DNA from: Papilionanthe hookeriana x Papilionanthe teres
Taxonomy: Eukaryota > Streptophyta > Magnoliopsida > Asparagales > Orchidaceae
Assembly (NCBI GenBank): GCA_022702705.1
Contig: CM040429.1
Span: 109,717,943-109,781,942 of the forward strand
Length of the DNA stretch: 64,000 bases
Reading direction: 5' to 3'
The translations under genes were made by a program, and so were the position numbers. The notes under the pieces were generated by a model. That model was given only the letters and a program-made list of their open reading frames with translations. It searched no databases and was not told the DNA's origin. Shown here piece after piece: positions 11,970-24,295 of the stretch. Within the stretch, counting starts at the first letter, position 1. Each line of letters starts with the position of its first letter.

Positions 11970-14303
11970 TGTTGACCTCATTTTTGATGAGGTCTTTTCT
12001 CTCTCTCTCCTTAGTACTTAGGATCTAGCCTTAGGCTTTCCCTTTGACTATCTTAGAGGACTAGAAATGGAACCCACCACTTAGAAATTCAAACACCTCT
12101 TAACTCCCTGCAAACCCCATAAGTTTGATTGTAAACCCCTAAGTCACTTTGAGGGTTAAGATCAAATGTGGAGGTTTAAAAGATGAGTTCCCTATAGGAA
12201 TCTTTGGCCTTAGGACTACCACAGGTGGCCCGGTGCGGTGAGGGTTGACACTGCACACATTACACTTTCACATACATTCCAAATCCTAAAACCATTCATA
12301 CCTAGCTTGACTTCTCGACTCATGTAGGTAATTCATATGGATGGACCTTAACCCCTAGGCCCTTGGCTAAGAGGGTTAGGAACAACATAGTAAATGCCTC
12401 AAATGAGTCCTCTCATGGCTCTTATGAGCTTGATATGGCTTCACGGCTCAACCAAAGTGATTCCATTCTACTCAAACTTGAACAATCTTTATTTTTCCAA
12501 AAATTTCAATTTTTGACCTCTGGGACCCTACACCCAACAAACCTACTAAATGCCCTTGAAACTACTTGAAATTTGCAAAATCACCTAAATTACCCAAAAT
12601 TCCTCAAAACCAATCCTAAAAATTTCCCACCATTCAAATTGATCATCCTTAGCCAAATATACCAAAATTTCCAAAAATACCCCCCAATACCCTCCAAATA
12701 CCCAAAATGCCCTTCTAACCAAAAAATTCCAAAAATTCCAAAAATTCTAAAAAAATTCCAGAAAATCCCACATGATTCCAATTTCATTTTGTTCAACTAT
12801 ACCATAAGCCAATTTTGTCAATTTAGCCCACATTTACCAAAATCCCCAATTGGACCCATTTTTAACACAAAGTGAACCCAATGTCAAACCAAATCAACCC
12901 AATTGATCCTAATTTTGATCCAATTCAGTATTAAACTTCAATTCAATATCCACAATATCAATCTAGACCAAATCCAAGTTCAATTTGATTTACATTTGGA
13001 TCCAATTTCATTTTGAAGCTTAAAGCCCAATTTTGGCCCATAACCTAAACTTAACCCAAACTACCCAACTAAACCCCAACTAGCCCCAAAACTTTTCTAA
13101 AACTTCCCTAACATCCCCACAAACAAAAAAATAACTTGATTTGCCCCAAATTTGAACCTAAACTTCACCCAAACCTAACCCAAACCAAAAATCCCCAATT
13201 TTGGCCTAAACCCACCATGAACCCAAATGGGCCCAAATCCTAAAATCAAAGCCCAACCAAAGTTGAAAACTCTTTGTAACACTCCCATAAACATTTATCA
13301 ACATTAATTTTACATCAAATCTAATATTAGCCCAACTATAGCCCAAGTTAGCCCAATTTGACCCACTTTGGCCCCTTTACCAAAAAAGTCCCAAATCAAA
13401 CCCAATTCAACTCCAAAACACCTCAAATTTATTTCAAATCACTCATGACACATCCCTAAACTAAACCCAACATTTGTTTGGCCCAATCCTTCACAAAATT
13501 TCCATCCACCAATTTGTTTTAAAACCTAAAGGCCCACTTTCTTAAACCATTCTAAAAGCCCATTTTCACCAAATCCAAAAGCCCAAAAATCCATTACCAA
13601 GCCCACATGAAACCTTTTCTTCATCATTCTTTTGATAATACTATTTGACCAAAGTCTTAAATCATCATGAAATCAACCCATTTGTAGCATCATGACAAAT
13701 CCCCTCAAAAGAATCCAAAGTTTTCAAAATTCCAACTAACCCACTTTCATGTAAATGAGCCAAGCCATGGAGCCATGCCCAAGCCATATGTAAGCCATGA
13801 GAAGCCATAGACTTGTCATCACTCCCTAAATGGCAATAGGGGGAGATCCTTTAAGCACTCCCCAAAAGTCATTAACCCATTACATGATTCCCATTAACCT
13901 GAATTTAATCCAAATAATCCTTGATGGGGACTTCACCACACATGTGAGGCTGACCCAACTGATCCCCTTCAGCCCAAATCAGGTCATGGGAGGGTGAACC
14001 TAACCCAAATCCATAGGTTGACCCACTTGGACCCAAAATCACCCCTCTCCCCATGCCACTTAAATCCAATCCTTTACACATGTCCAAAGGCAATTGACTG
14101 CACCAAACCCCGTACCCCCGAGCTACGACCGAGCCGGCCACCGGGCGGCGGAAAACGCCATGGTCGAGGAGCTTAGAATGAGCCAAATTTCAAATTCTCA
14201 CCTGCTGAGTTGCCCCACTCCGATTGGCCACCACAGCTCTTCATCTTCTCCCTTAGGCAGCTGATCCCAGCCATCAATTGCCCCTGGGAAGCCCTGGCCA
14301 TGG

Positions 14304-14313
14304 CTATTTAAAC
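14304..14313 (+). promoter_or_regulatory. Candidate TATA element, T-P LTR middle
   Basis: CTATTTAAAC set in GC-richer sequence. A TATTTAAAC core is kept in the T-A LTR (about 8722) and T-B LTR (about 44280), and an ATTTAAAC core in T-S (about 24715). If used, the transcript would start near 14340 and carry about 4.9 kb of LTR. Function is inferred from conservation only. Confidence 0.35.
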
Positions 14314-14723
14314 CAGCCAGCCCCTCTCGGCCAAAAGGTTGGCTGAAATTATCCTTGATAGAGTCCCTCCAAACTCTTCATAGTGCTTCCCCTAGCCAAG
14401 AGCAATCCATCCCCACTGTTCTCCTGCCCTAAATCCCATTGATTGAGCTCAATTTTGGAGCTCAATCTTCATGCCAGAATAGGACATCTCTCAAACCTCC
14501 ACCAAAATCAAATTAAACTCATCCACAATTGCACAGGACCAAGAGAAGGAGTTCCCCAGTGAATGCCCCCTCTCCAGGCCACCCAATTGCTCTAGCCTCC
14601 AATGTCTGAAAACAGGCCTGGTCACTTTCATACTTAGACCTTTCACCAGAGCCAGAGGCTTCATCCCTAGGCTTTTCCAGCTCCAACGAACATGCCGAGC
14701 ACATTCAGTTGAGGCCTCACCTC

Positions 14724-15095
14724 CTAAACCAAGGTATAGAGACTTGTTTTTAACCCGAGCTTCCAGTGATTCTCCATTTCGTTTGAGTTAATTTCATAGC
14801 ATATAAACTGTATGGATGTGTTCGTCTCTTCAAGATGAAGCCATAGAGTATAAGAGCACGAAAATCCATTGAGAAATGAGGGAGATATTAGGGTTTGAGT
14901 GTGGACGGTCATGGGTGCACACCAGTCGGAGATGACGACCAGCCGCCGTTGGATCGAGCGTGTATCGACTGGACGACTCAGATTGCGTCGGACCAGGAAA
15001 CGGTACGTGAACCGCGGGCTGCGTGGCACTGAGTTGGATGGCGGGGGCGAATGGGAGCGCGCCGCGTGGAGCTTCGGAGACTCTAAGGTTGCCAT
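14724..15095 (-). other. Antisense ORF in T-P LTR (123 codons)
   Basis: Minus strand, opposite to T-P transcription. The frame has the same length as at 7935-8306 in the T-A LTR despite many substitutions, and shares NGFSCSY, EETNTSIQF and CYEI blocks with T-S and T-B. Start ATGGCAACC. No family is recognised. The surrounding DNA has plant-promoter traits (AAACCCTAA-like box, GC-rich leader) read in the same antisense direction. Confidence 0.35.
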
Positions 15096-18000
15096 GGCGC
15101 TGAGTCGGATAAGTAGGAAAATATGGAATTTATGATTTAATTAAATGCCTGAAACTTAGAAAATCCATATCTTTGTGTAGAAAAATCACAAAAATAAAAT
15201 AAAAATACCCACTTGCTCAGTGAACAGAAGAGAATAATGTGGAAAAAGAATTGTGTTAATTTGATGAGTATTTTATTTTAAATTAATTATTTTCTCATTT
15301 CAGTATTTTAATTCTCCATTTGCATAGACAATTCACCATGGCATGAGACCATAGGGCTTTTGAAGCCTCTGATCTTGGGAACATTCCCTAAATTTTTCAA
15401 GGTCAGAGGCTATCTCTATGGCATGTTATGTATTTTTCAAGTTTATGTCACTGTTTTTGATAATTTAATTCCATTAATTAGCATGTTACTTAGAAAATTC
15501 TAGGAAAAATTGGAGAAATTTCTTAGGACCAGAGGACCCTAGGATAATTATGTTTTGAGTTAATTCATTAAGAATAACCCTAATTGGCCGAATTACTCAA
15601 AAATGAACTTTAATTAATTAGGGTTAACCACACATCAAAAGAACTTAGAAATAATTCTCCACCGATCTTTAGGATCAGAGGGACCTCACATAAAAATTTG
15701 GAATCAATTGGAAATGTTTAACCCCACTAAATGGATTAATTAGGTCATATGAGTAAAATTAAACTTTGAAAATTCATAACTCCAAAAATACATTTTAAAA
15801 ATTCACCAAAATTTGTTTTGGGACTTCTCTAGTAACAGAGGAGTCTAAGAAAATTAAAATTGGAATTTTCTAAAAATTTTCATTTTTAATCATATTTTTA
15901 ATATTTTAATAATTAAAAAATCATAAAATCACAAAAATATTAAAAATCATAAAAAATGTCATATTTCACCTCCTAATCACTTAGGAACAAACCAAAAATT
16001 TTTCCTAAGCCTCAAAGTAAAGATATTGACTTTTAAAACCTTAAAACATTTTTTGAATTAAAAAATAAATTTTTCAACATTTTCACTAAATTAATTCTAA
16101 TAAATCAAAGAAAAATCAGAAAATTATAAAATTTTTTTCTCTGGACTCCTTGAGATTAGAGAGATTTAAGAAAAATATAAAATCCATTTTTTAACTTTAA
16201 TTTTATTTTATAATTGATTAATACTACAAAAATCAAAATAATTATAATAGATAAAATATAATTAAAAAATCACCAAAATTGGTCCAAGTGGTCCTCTGGT
16301 CATTAGGAACATTCCATAATTTTCTTAAGGACAGAAACCTTATCTTGGTCATGTTGTTGAATTTCCATTGAAAATTCATATTTTCTATTAAAATAAATAT
16401 ATAAATTAAATTAAAAACAAAAAAAATCACATTTTCTCCTCTAATGTCTTAATTGACATGTGCGTGAAGTGACATAAAAAAATTAAAAGCTCATTTGAGC
16501 TCAATTTGATAAGTTATGAAATAATTAAGCTTAAAAGGGCATATTAATAATTAAGAATTTTAACCCCTAATTAAAACTTTAGGTTTAATCAAAATGAGGG
16601 GTAAAATATTTGATCTTAATTCTTTCTTAGATGATTGAAACTTTGGAAAATAAAAGGGTAGGAACTCATTGATCACTTTTAATAAACAAAAAAAATGAAA
16701 CCTTAATTAATTAAATAATTTGAATTTTGGAAGAATAATTGAAAATTTTGGATTATTAAAATGGGGATATAATTTAAAGAGACTATAATCACTTAAACTA
16801 AAATCCCCAAATGAATCACTTTAATTATATTTAACTCTTAATTAAACTTAAGAAGATAATTGAAATTAATAAATTAATAATAAAGAAAAGGTAACCCTTA
16901 ATTAAATTAAAACTCAAAACATTAAATAACTTGATAATTAAATTGAAATAAATTTAAAACATTAAAAATATTATTAATTTCAAAAATCACTTGAAAGTAA
17001 ATTTAAAACAAACTTGAAACATCAAAAATCAATTTCAAAAAAATAATTCTTAATTAAAAAATCAAACCAATTAAAAGTTAATCTAGAATATTGCAATTAA
17101 ATTAAAATTAAATCATTAAGGTCTAAATTAAATAATTTAAACTCCTCTTTCAATTCAAATAGTTTAAAACACTTAAGAATAAAACAACTTGAACACTATT
17201 CCAAACTTAAATTTATTAAAATTTTATAACTAAATTAAATCACCTTAAAACATTAATTCTAATTTTAAGTCGTTGAAATTCTTAATAAATTGATATGCCC
17301 CTAAAGACTTTTATCATTATAACTCTTAAATGGAGCATCAAGTGAGGTGTCACTTCATTCATGGGATAATCAAATGTCCTAAGTTCATCGAGGAAGAGTT
17401 AAAACTTAACTAAAAAATTTCTGGATGATTGATTCATCTCTACAATAAAAATTCATTTAGACTCGAAATAATCTCCGAAGTATTGAAAAGATGTTTAGAA
17501 CTCGTTCTAAGCACTTCCTCAATACAATGAGGTGTTTTAAGAAGAATAATTGAACTTAATTGCTCTTTGGTGAAGAATTTCATCCACAAAATATAAAGAA
17601 CCTAGACGTCATAGGAACTGACTAGCAGTAGGATTAGGATCTTGGTAGACAACCAAAACCTTTCCCTTAGCTTTACCTAGGTACTTGTTGCAAATATTTA
17701 AATGTTCTAACATGTATTTTAAGTGCAGCTTAGAATGACGAGAAGACCCTCCAAGTACGCTTTTACTTTATTGCAATTTACTTTATTGCAACTTATTTAC
17801 CTGCACTGCGCTTTACTTTTCTTGCATGATAAACATGATTGTTGCATGAAAACTGAAACCTTTAGGATAGGCACAAAACTGAAACCAAAACTAAATTAAA
17901 AGTCACAGAAGATAAAATTCACCACCAAAAATATAAAAAAATTCAAAATTTAATCACAAACAGATCAACAAAACTACAACTACAACTAAATTAAAACGTC

Positions 18001-18277
18001 TCGTTGAATGATCGGAATACCTCGGATGATGTAACCCACGTGTCGCTAACGGGATTTCCCATGGTCTAAATAAAAGTGTGGAACTCATTCAGTTGAGTTT
18101 AGCAAATTCATCTGGACTAAGTGAATTTGATGAAAATAACGGTGCCGGGATGACGGAACCGTGGGATCTTAATCTGTTCTGTTTAATCAACTTTAAGATT
18201 TATTTTAATTAAAACACTAAAGACATTTGGACATTAAGATTTCTCTAAACCAAGAAACTTTTCTCATCCCCTGATTT

Positions 18278-18475
18278 TCACCTTCTAAAACTAAACTTCT
18301 GCAACAATAAGAAGCTTAGAGCATAGTGGGTAGGACGGCCATCGTCATCAGCAAAACATGTGTCTACTTCAGCAAAACCATTCTTAGAATTAAACAGCCA
18401 AGCCACAGGACTTCGAGGTAGTTTTCCTAGTGCAACATAAATCCTCAACTTTTTGTTAGGCATTTGCATAATCAT
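18278..18475 (-). other. Second antisense ORF in T-P LTR (65 codons)
   Basis: Contains KKLRIYVAL and ends SFRR. Homologous open frames are at 21070-21255 (T-S) and 40140-40325 (T-B). In T-A (about 4695-4800) the frame is broken after AWLF. No function is known; conservation may only reflect shared descent. Confidence 0.25.
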
Positions 18476-19094
18476 GTTATGTAAATTAAGCTCTAACCGA
18501 TCTTAGGATTCCGAGGTAGTCGTTTGGTACGACATAAACCCTCACATCTTCGAGGCTATTTGTGTGATTATATCATACAAATATAAGTCTTAATTAATTA
18601 AAATTGGTAGGATTGAAACATTAAATAATTTTCCCAAATTGAAGCCAAACAATAGGATTGTTTGGGAAGTTGCCAAGATTCCTCTTGGATCCCCAGCTTC
18701 TCCTACTTTTCTTTCCATTGGATTCTCAAAATAACTGTTCCAAATTTGATTCATTCCAATTGAAATTTCCAAAATCTAATTGTTTGAAAATGCTAAACTC
18801 TGAAATTCTTGAGAGCAAAACCACTGATCATTATCGAGAGTTTTCTTAAATGATTCCCATCATTTAAGATGTAATTAACTATAGGGGCTTGCCCATATAG
18901 GGAACTTCAAGAACCCAGGTAATATAAACCCTGCTTAATTCCTTCATATTAAGCAGGGGAACTTGTTAGCTCATAAAAATTGGTTCGCAGACCAAACGGA
19001 TGTCGCAAATCTTCTAGTTTATTTAACCGAGCCCCATCATCAAGTAGTGTGTCTATTCTTCGGGATAGATACACGGTTTGTGGTGTGGTGCTCA

Positions 19095-19107
19095 TTTATA
19101 TAAACTA
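19095..19107 (+). promoter_or_regulatory. Candidate TATA box near LTR 3' end, T-P
   Basis: TTTATATAAACTA, about 130 bp before the LTR end. The same motif is in T-A (4064-4076) and, as TTTATATAAACTA's close match, in T-S (20426-20438), but is deleted in T-B near 39530. A start about 30 bp downstream would leave a U5 of roughly 100 bp. It competes with the candidate at 14304. Confidence 0.45.
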
Positions 19108-19242
19108 TTTGGGATGTGAGATCAGTTTGATTTCAAATCTAACATTTTTAAACTTAAAAATTATTTTAAAAACAAATGCTACTTTCAAGTTATATATAAT
19201 TATAAATTAAACACACAACCTAAAAATACTCTGACATATTTC

Positions 19243-19262
19243 TGGCGACTCCGCTGGGGACT
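19243..19262 (+). promoter_or_regulatory. T-P primer-binding site
   Basis: TGGCGACTCCGCTGGGGACT, six bases after the LTR end. It is the cleanest copy of the Tat/Ogre-type primer site in this window. Confidence 0.8.
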
Positions 19263-19785
19263 GGTTCCTCTCTCCATTTTGATCAGATGGTTTTGCTTTC
19301 ATAAATTGGTAGTGTATCCATGTCCCTAGTGGAGCAAACTACCATTCTTTCCGTTGGAATACCACGTTCATTTCTATCTTGAACGGGTATAGCCAACTTC
19401 TCTTGGATTTAGGAGCCACTGTTTAGACACCCCTAAACAGAGAGGTTCCGAAATCCTTTTACCTCTTTTCTGAGGTGGGGTGGACCCCCAATAGGTGTTA
19501 GCTTAGGAGCGGTCCCTTAGGTTGAGAAGTTTTGTGAGACTTTCTCTTCCTTTCCAATTCTGAATCGGGTCCTTTACCTCTTCTATAACCTTCCTCCTTT
19601 AATTGTTTTGTTCCTAACAAACAAATCCCCTAACAAACAACTCTTTTAATAAATGAATTTTCTTAGAAATCACAAATACACTAAGATAAACGAAAATGTG
19701 TTCAGACTCTTTCTTTTTCATCCTAAGTTTTGCGACAAAGGGAAGCATAATTCGGGACTGACGTTCGGAATTTGCCATACAGAAA
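19263..19785 (+). other. T-P 5' untranslated leader
   Basis: Non-coding leader before gag. It holds the conserved CTGTTTAG / CTAAACAG hairpin at 19419-19440 and a GGGGTGGACCCC mini-hairpin around 19477. It ends CATACAGAAAATG, so an AG sits just before the gag start, as in T-B (CTGCAGAAAATG). Confidence 0.65.
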
Positions 19786-20296
19786 ATGACTGCCCCAAAG
19801 TTAATCTTCTCCTTCACCAACGGATTGGACTTGGCTGTCTACAAGGATGAGCTGCCTGACAATGGGATCATCTGTTTCGGACAAGGATTCAGTAATACAG
19901 ATATCAAGTTCATTGATGTCACTCTCTTCGCACTAATGGACGAAGTGCCAGAAACTGAGAAACCCCTGATTAAGTTCAACCTAAAGTCGACTCAAGAATT
20001 CCCTCCCCTGCAAAGGGTTCCAGCTGAAAGAAGTACTGCTATTCTTAGGAGGACTGTTGTCTCTACCCCCACCGGTCTAGTCATCTCTGCACCTACCCGG
20101 CTCGCCAAGCCGAAGGGGAAGGAAATCCAAGTCTGTGATGAGCCTGTCACCGTGGAGGGTACAAATTTTGCTACAATACCATCTGTTTTTGAGATTGGGT
20201 CCAGTTCAAGAGTTGCACCCCTAACTCGGACTCAAAGGAGAAATAGAAGCAGAAAGATAGCCAGGATTGAGAAAGCCAAGGCCGCTGAAGTTGCTT
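19786..20296 (+). pseudogene. gag: T-P gag N-terminal domain, cut by T-S insertion
   Basis: Starts MTAPKLIFSFTNG and stays open for 170 codons until the LTR of T-S enters after codons for KAAEVA. The host reading frame resumes at 27100 or 46665 with FLEE, giving AEVA-FLEE as in uninterrupted T-B. There is no named domain: residues 1-60 form a hydrophobic/acidic module, 70-145 a linker rich in P, T and basic residues, and 146-165 a strongly basic block LTRTQRRNRSRK that could bind RNA. This N-terminal module reappears, diverged, at the start of the AlkB ORF (28695-30182). Confidence 0.85.
20292..20296 (+). repeat. Target site duplication TGCTT (left copy)
   Basis: Identical TGCTT flanks the right end of T-S at 27100-27104 and also the right end of the T-B LTR at 46665-46669, always at the same codons of T-P gag. 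Confidence 0.93.
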
Positions 20297-21069
20297 TGTC
20301 GGCATATTTTTAGGTTGTGTGTTAATTTATAATTATATATAACTTGAAAGTAGCATTTGGTTTTGAAAATAATTTTAAGTTTAAAGATTTCAAGATATGA
20401 AATTAAACTGATTTCACATCACAAATAGTTTATATAAAGGAGCACCACATCACAAATCGTGTATCTCTCCCGAAGAATAGACACACTGCTTGATGATGGG
20501 GCCTGATTAAATAAACTAGAAGATTTGTGATATCTGTTTGATCTGCGAACCAATTTTATAAGCTGACAAGTTCCCCTGCTTAATATAAATGAATTAAGCG
20601 GTGGTTTATATTACACGGGTTCTTAAAGTTCCCTATAAGGGCAAGCCCCTATAGTTAATTACATCTTAAATGACGGGAATCATTTAAGAAAACTCTCGAT
20701 AATGATCAGTGGTTTTGCTCTCAAGAATTTCAAAGTTTAAGGTTTCAAATAAATTGGATTTTGGAAATTTCAATAGGGAATAGATCAAATTTGGAACAAT
20801 TTATTTTAAGAGTCCAATGGAAGAGAGGTAGGAGAAGCTGAGGATCCAAGAGGAATCTTGGCAACTTCCCAAACTATCCTATTGTTTGGCTTGAATTTGA
20901 GAATTTATTTAATGTTTCAATCTTGCCAATTTTAATTAATTAGGACTTATATTTGTATTACATAATCATACAAATAGCCTCGAAGATGTGAGGGTTTATG
21001 TCGTACCGAACGACTACCTCGGAGTCCTAAGACCGGTTAGGGCTTAATTTGTATAATATGATTATGTAA

Positions 21070-21255
21070 ATGCTTAGCAAAAAGTTGAGGATTTATGTTG
21101 CACTAAGCAAACTACCTGAAAATCCTATGGCTTGGTTATTTAATTCTAAGGAAAGTTTTGCTGAAGTAGACTCAGGTTTTGCTGATGACGATGATCGTGC
21201 TGCCCACCGTGCTTCGAGCTCCTTGTTGTTGCAGAGGTTTAGTTTTAGAAGGTGA
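21070..21255 (+). other. Second antisense ORF in T-S LTR (61 codons)
   Basis: Homologue of 18278-18475 and 40140-40325; contains KKLRIYVAL and ends SFRR. Product unknown. Confidence 0.25.
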
Positions 21256-24016
21256 AAATCAGGAGATGAGAGAAGTGTTTTGGTTTAGAAGAGTTTTAAA
21301 TTTCAAATGTCTTTAATGTTTTATTAGGGGAATCTTAAAATTGATTATAACAACACCGGTTAAGATCCCACGGTTCCATCATTCCGGCACCGTTATTTTT
21401 TTGGATTCACTTAGTCTAGATGAATTTGCTAAACTCAACTGAATGAGTTCCACACTTTCATTTAGACCGTAGGAAATCCCTTTAGCAACACGTAGGTTAC
21501 AACATCCGAGGTATTCCCGATCATCCAACGAGATGTTTTAATTTAATTGCAATTGTAGTTTTGTTGTTTTGTTTGTGATTAAATTTTGAGTTGTTTTATC
21601 TTTTGAATGTTGTGGCGGTGAATTTTATCTTGTTGTGACTTTTAATTTAGTTTTGGTTTCAGTTTTGTGGCTATCCTAAAAGTTTCAGTTTTCATGCAAC
21701 AATCTTGTTTAACATGCAAGAAGAGTAAAGTGTAGCTCATATAAATAAATTACAATAAAGTAAATTGCAATAAAATAAAAGCATACCTGGAGAGTCTTCT
21801 CGTCATTCCAAGCTGCACTTAAAACACATGTTAAAGCATTTAAATATTTATAACAAGTACATAGGTAAAGCTAAGGAAAGGTTCTGGTTGTCTACCAAAT
21901 TCCTAGTCGTATTGCTAGTCATCTCCTATGACGTCTAAGTTCTTGTATTTTGTTAAGGATGATTTTCTTCGTCAAAGAACAATTAAATTTAATTATTCTT
22001 TTAAAACATCCCATCATATTGAGGAAGTGTTTAGGACGAGTCCTAAACATCTTTTCAATATTTTTGGGATTATTTTTGAGTCCAAATGAGTTTTATTGCA
22101 CAGGTGAATTAATCATCCCAAAATTTAGTTTAGTTTGTTTCTTGCTCAGTGAATTAGGATGTTTGATTTTCCTATAAGTAAAGTGACATTTCACTTGATG
22201 CTTTACTTAAGAGTTATAATAATGAAAACCTTTAGGGGGCAAATCAGTTTGTTAAAGAATTTAATGATTTAAAATTTGAATTGGTGATTTAAAGTGATTT
22301 AATTTAGTTATGAAATTTTAATAATTTTAAGTTTGGAATAGTGTTCAAATTGTTTCATTCTTAAATGTTTTAAACCGTTTGAATTGAAAGAGGAGTTTAA
22401 AATTTTTTTTAATTTAGACTAATGATTTAATTGCAATATTCTAGATTAACTTTTAATTGGTTTGATTTTTTTAATTAAGAATCATTTTTTTTGAAATTGA
22501 TTTTGATGTTTCAAGTTTGCTTTAAATTTGCTTTCAAGTGATTTTTTGAAATTAATTTTTCTTTTTGATTCAATTTAATTATCAAGTTATTTAATGTTTT
22601 AAGTTTTAGTTTAATTAAGGTTCACTTTCCTTTTAATTATTTAATTATTAATTTCAATTATCACTTTAAATTTAATTAAAAGTTAAATATTATTAAAGTG
22701 ATTCATTTAGGGATTTTAGTTTAAGTTATTATAGTCTCTCTAAATTATATCCCCATTTTAATAATCCAAATTTTAACTTATTCTTCCAAAATTCAAATTG
22801 TATAATTAATTAAAATTTACTTTGAATATTTCAAGATGATTAATGGGTTTCTACCCTTAATTCTCTAGGTTTCAATCTTCTAATGAAAATTTTAAAATCA
22901 GATATTTCACCCCCCTATTTTGATTAGACCTAAATGTTAATTAGGGTTAAAATCCTTTAATTACTTTTATGCCCCTTTAGGCTTATTTATTTCATAACTC
23001 ATCAAATTAAACTCAAATGAACTTGAAATTTTTATGTCATTTCACTCATATGTCAATTAAGACATTAGAGGAGAATATGTGATTTTCCTGAATTTAATTT
23101 AATTTATATAATTATTTTTGTGAAAAATAAGGTTTTTCAATGAAAATTCAACGACATGATCAAGTTAAGGTTTCTATCCTTAGGAAAATTATGAGGTGTT
23201 CCTACTGACCAGAGGACCACTTGGACCAATTTTGGTGATTTTTTGAATTATATTTTATTTATTATAATTATTTTGAATTTTAAAGTGTTAATTAATTAAA
23301 AAATGAAATAAAGGTTAAAAATTAAGTTTTATATTGTGAGGTCTCTCTGATCCTAAAGATCAGTGGAGAATTGTTTTAAAGTTCTTTTGATGTGTGGTCA
23401 ACCCTAATTAATTAAAGTTCAGTTTTGAATAATTAGGCCAATTAGGGTTATTCTTAATGAATTAACTCAAAAACTAATTATCCTAGGGTCCTCTGATCCT
23501 AGGAAACCTCCCCAAATTTTCTTAGAATTTTCTATGTAATATGCTAATTAATGGAATTAAAATACCAAAAACAGTGACATAAACTTGAAAAATACATAAC
23601 TTTCCACAGAGATAACCTCTGACCTTGAAAAATTCAGGGAATGTTCCCAAGATCAGAGGCTTCAAAAGCCCTATGGTCTCATGCCATGGTGAATTGTCTA
23701 TGCAAATGGAGAACTAAAATACTGAAATGAGTAAATAATTAATTATAAATAAAATATTCATCAAATTAACTCAATTCTTTTTTCATATTATTCTCCTCCA
23801 TTCACTGAGCACGTGGGTATTTTTATTTTTTTTTGTGATTTTTCTACACAAAGATGTGGATTTTCTATGTTCTGGGTATTTAAATAAATCAAAAATACCC
23901 CTAATTATCTACTTATCCACGCGGCGCCGACTCATCCTCTGCAGCTCCGAAAGCCCACGCGTTGCCTCCTTATTCGACGCCGCCATCCGACTCAGTGCTC
24001 CGGGGGCCCGCGGTTC

Positions 24017-24295
24017 ATGTCCCGTTCACTCGTCCGACATGATCTGCACCGTCCAATCGATACACGCTCGATCCAACGGCGGCCGATCATCGTCTCCGCC
24101 TGGTGTGTCCCGAGAGCCGTCCACACTCAAACCCTAAGATCTCTCTTGTTTCTCAATGGATTTTCATGTTCTTATGCTCAATGGATTCGTCTTGAGGAGA
24201 CAAATACATCCATATGGTTTATGTGCTATGAAATTAAGCCAAGCAAAATAGAGAATCGCTGGAAGCTCGGGAGGAAGAAGGGGTTCATACCTTAG
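24017..24295 (+). other. Antisense ORF in T-S LTR (92 codons)
   Basis: Same length and start as the T-B copy at 43584-43862, and aligns without gaps to the last 90 codons or so of the T-A and T-P frames. It lies in a GC-rich island (23920-24120) read antisense to the element, containing AAACCCTAAG just inside. Confidence 0.35.

Larger units (their letters stand above)
11970..19236 (+). repeat. T-P 5' LTR, 7267 bp
   Basis: Starts TGTTGACC at 11970 and ends TCTGACA at 19236, directly before the primer site. It is an inverted, diverged copy of the T-A LTR 866 bp away, so the two 5' LTRs face each other. It has the same modules in sense order: terminal hairpin (11974-11994), C/A-rich nearly G-free block (about 12500-13800), GC-richer island (14100-15100), CTCTGA/TCAGAG hairpins (15365-16310), AT-rich stretch and U5-like end. 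No protein of the element is encoded. Confidence 0.9.
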
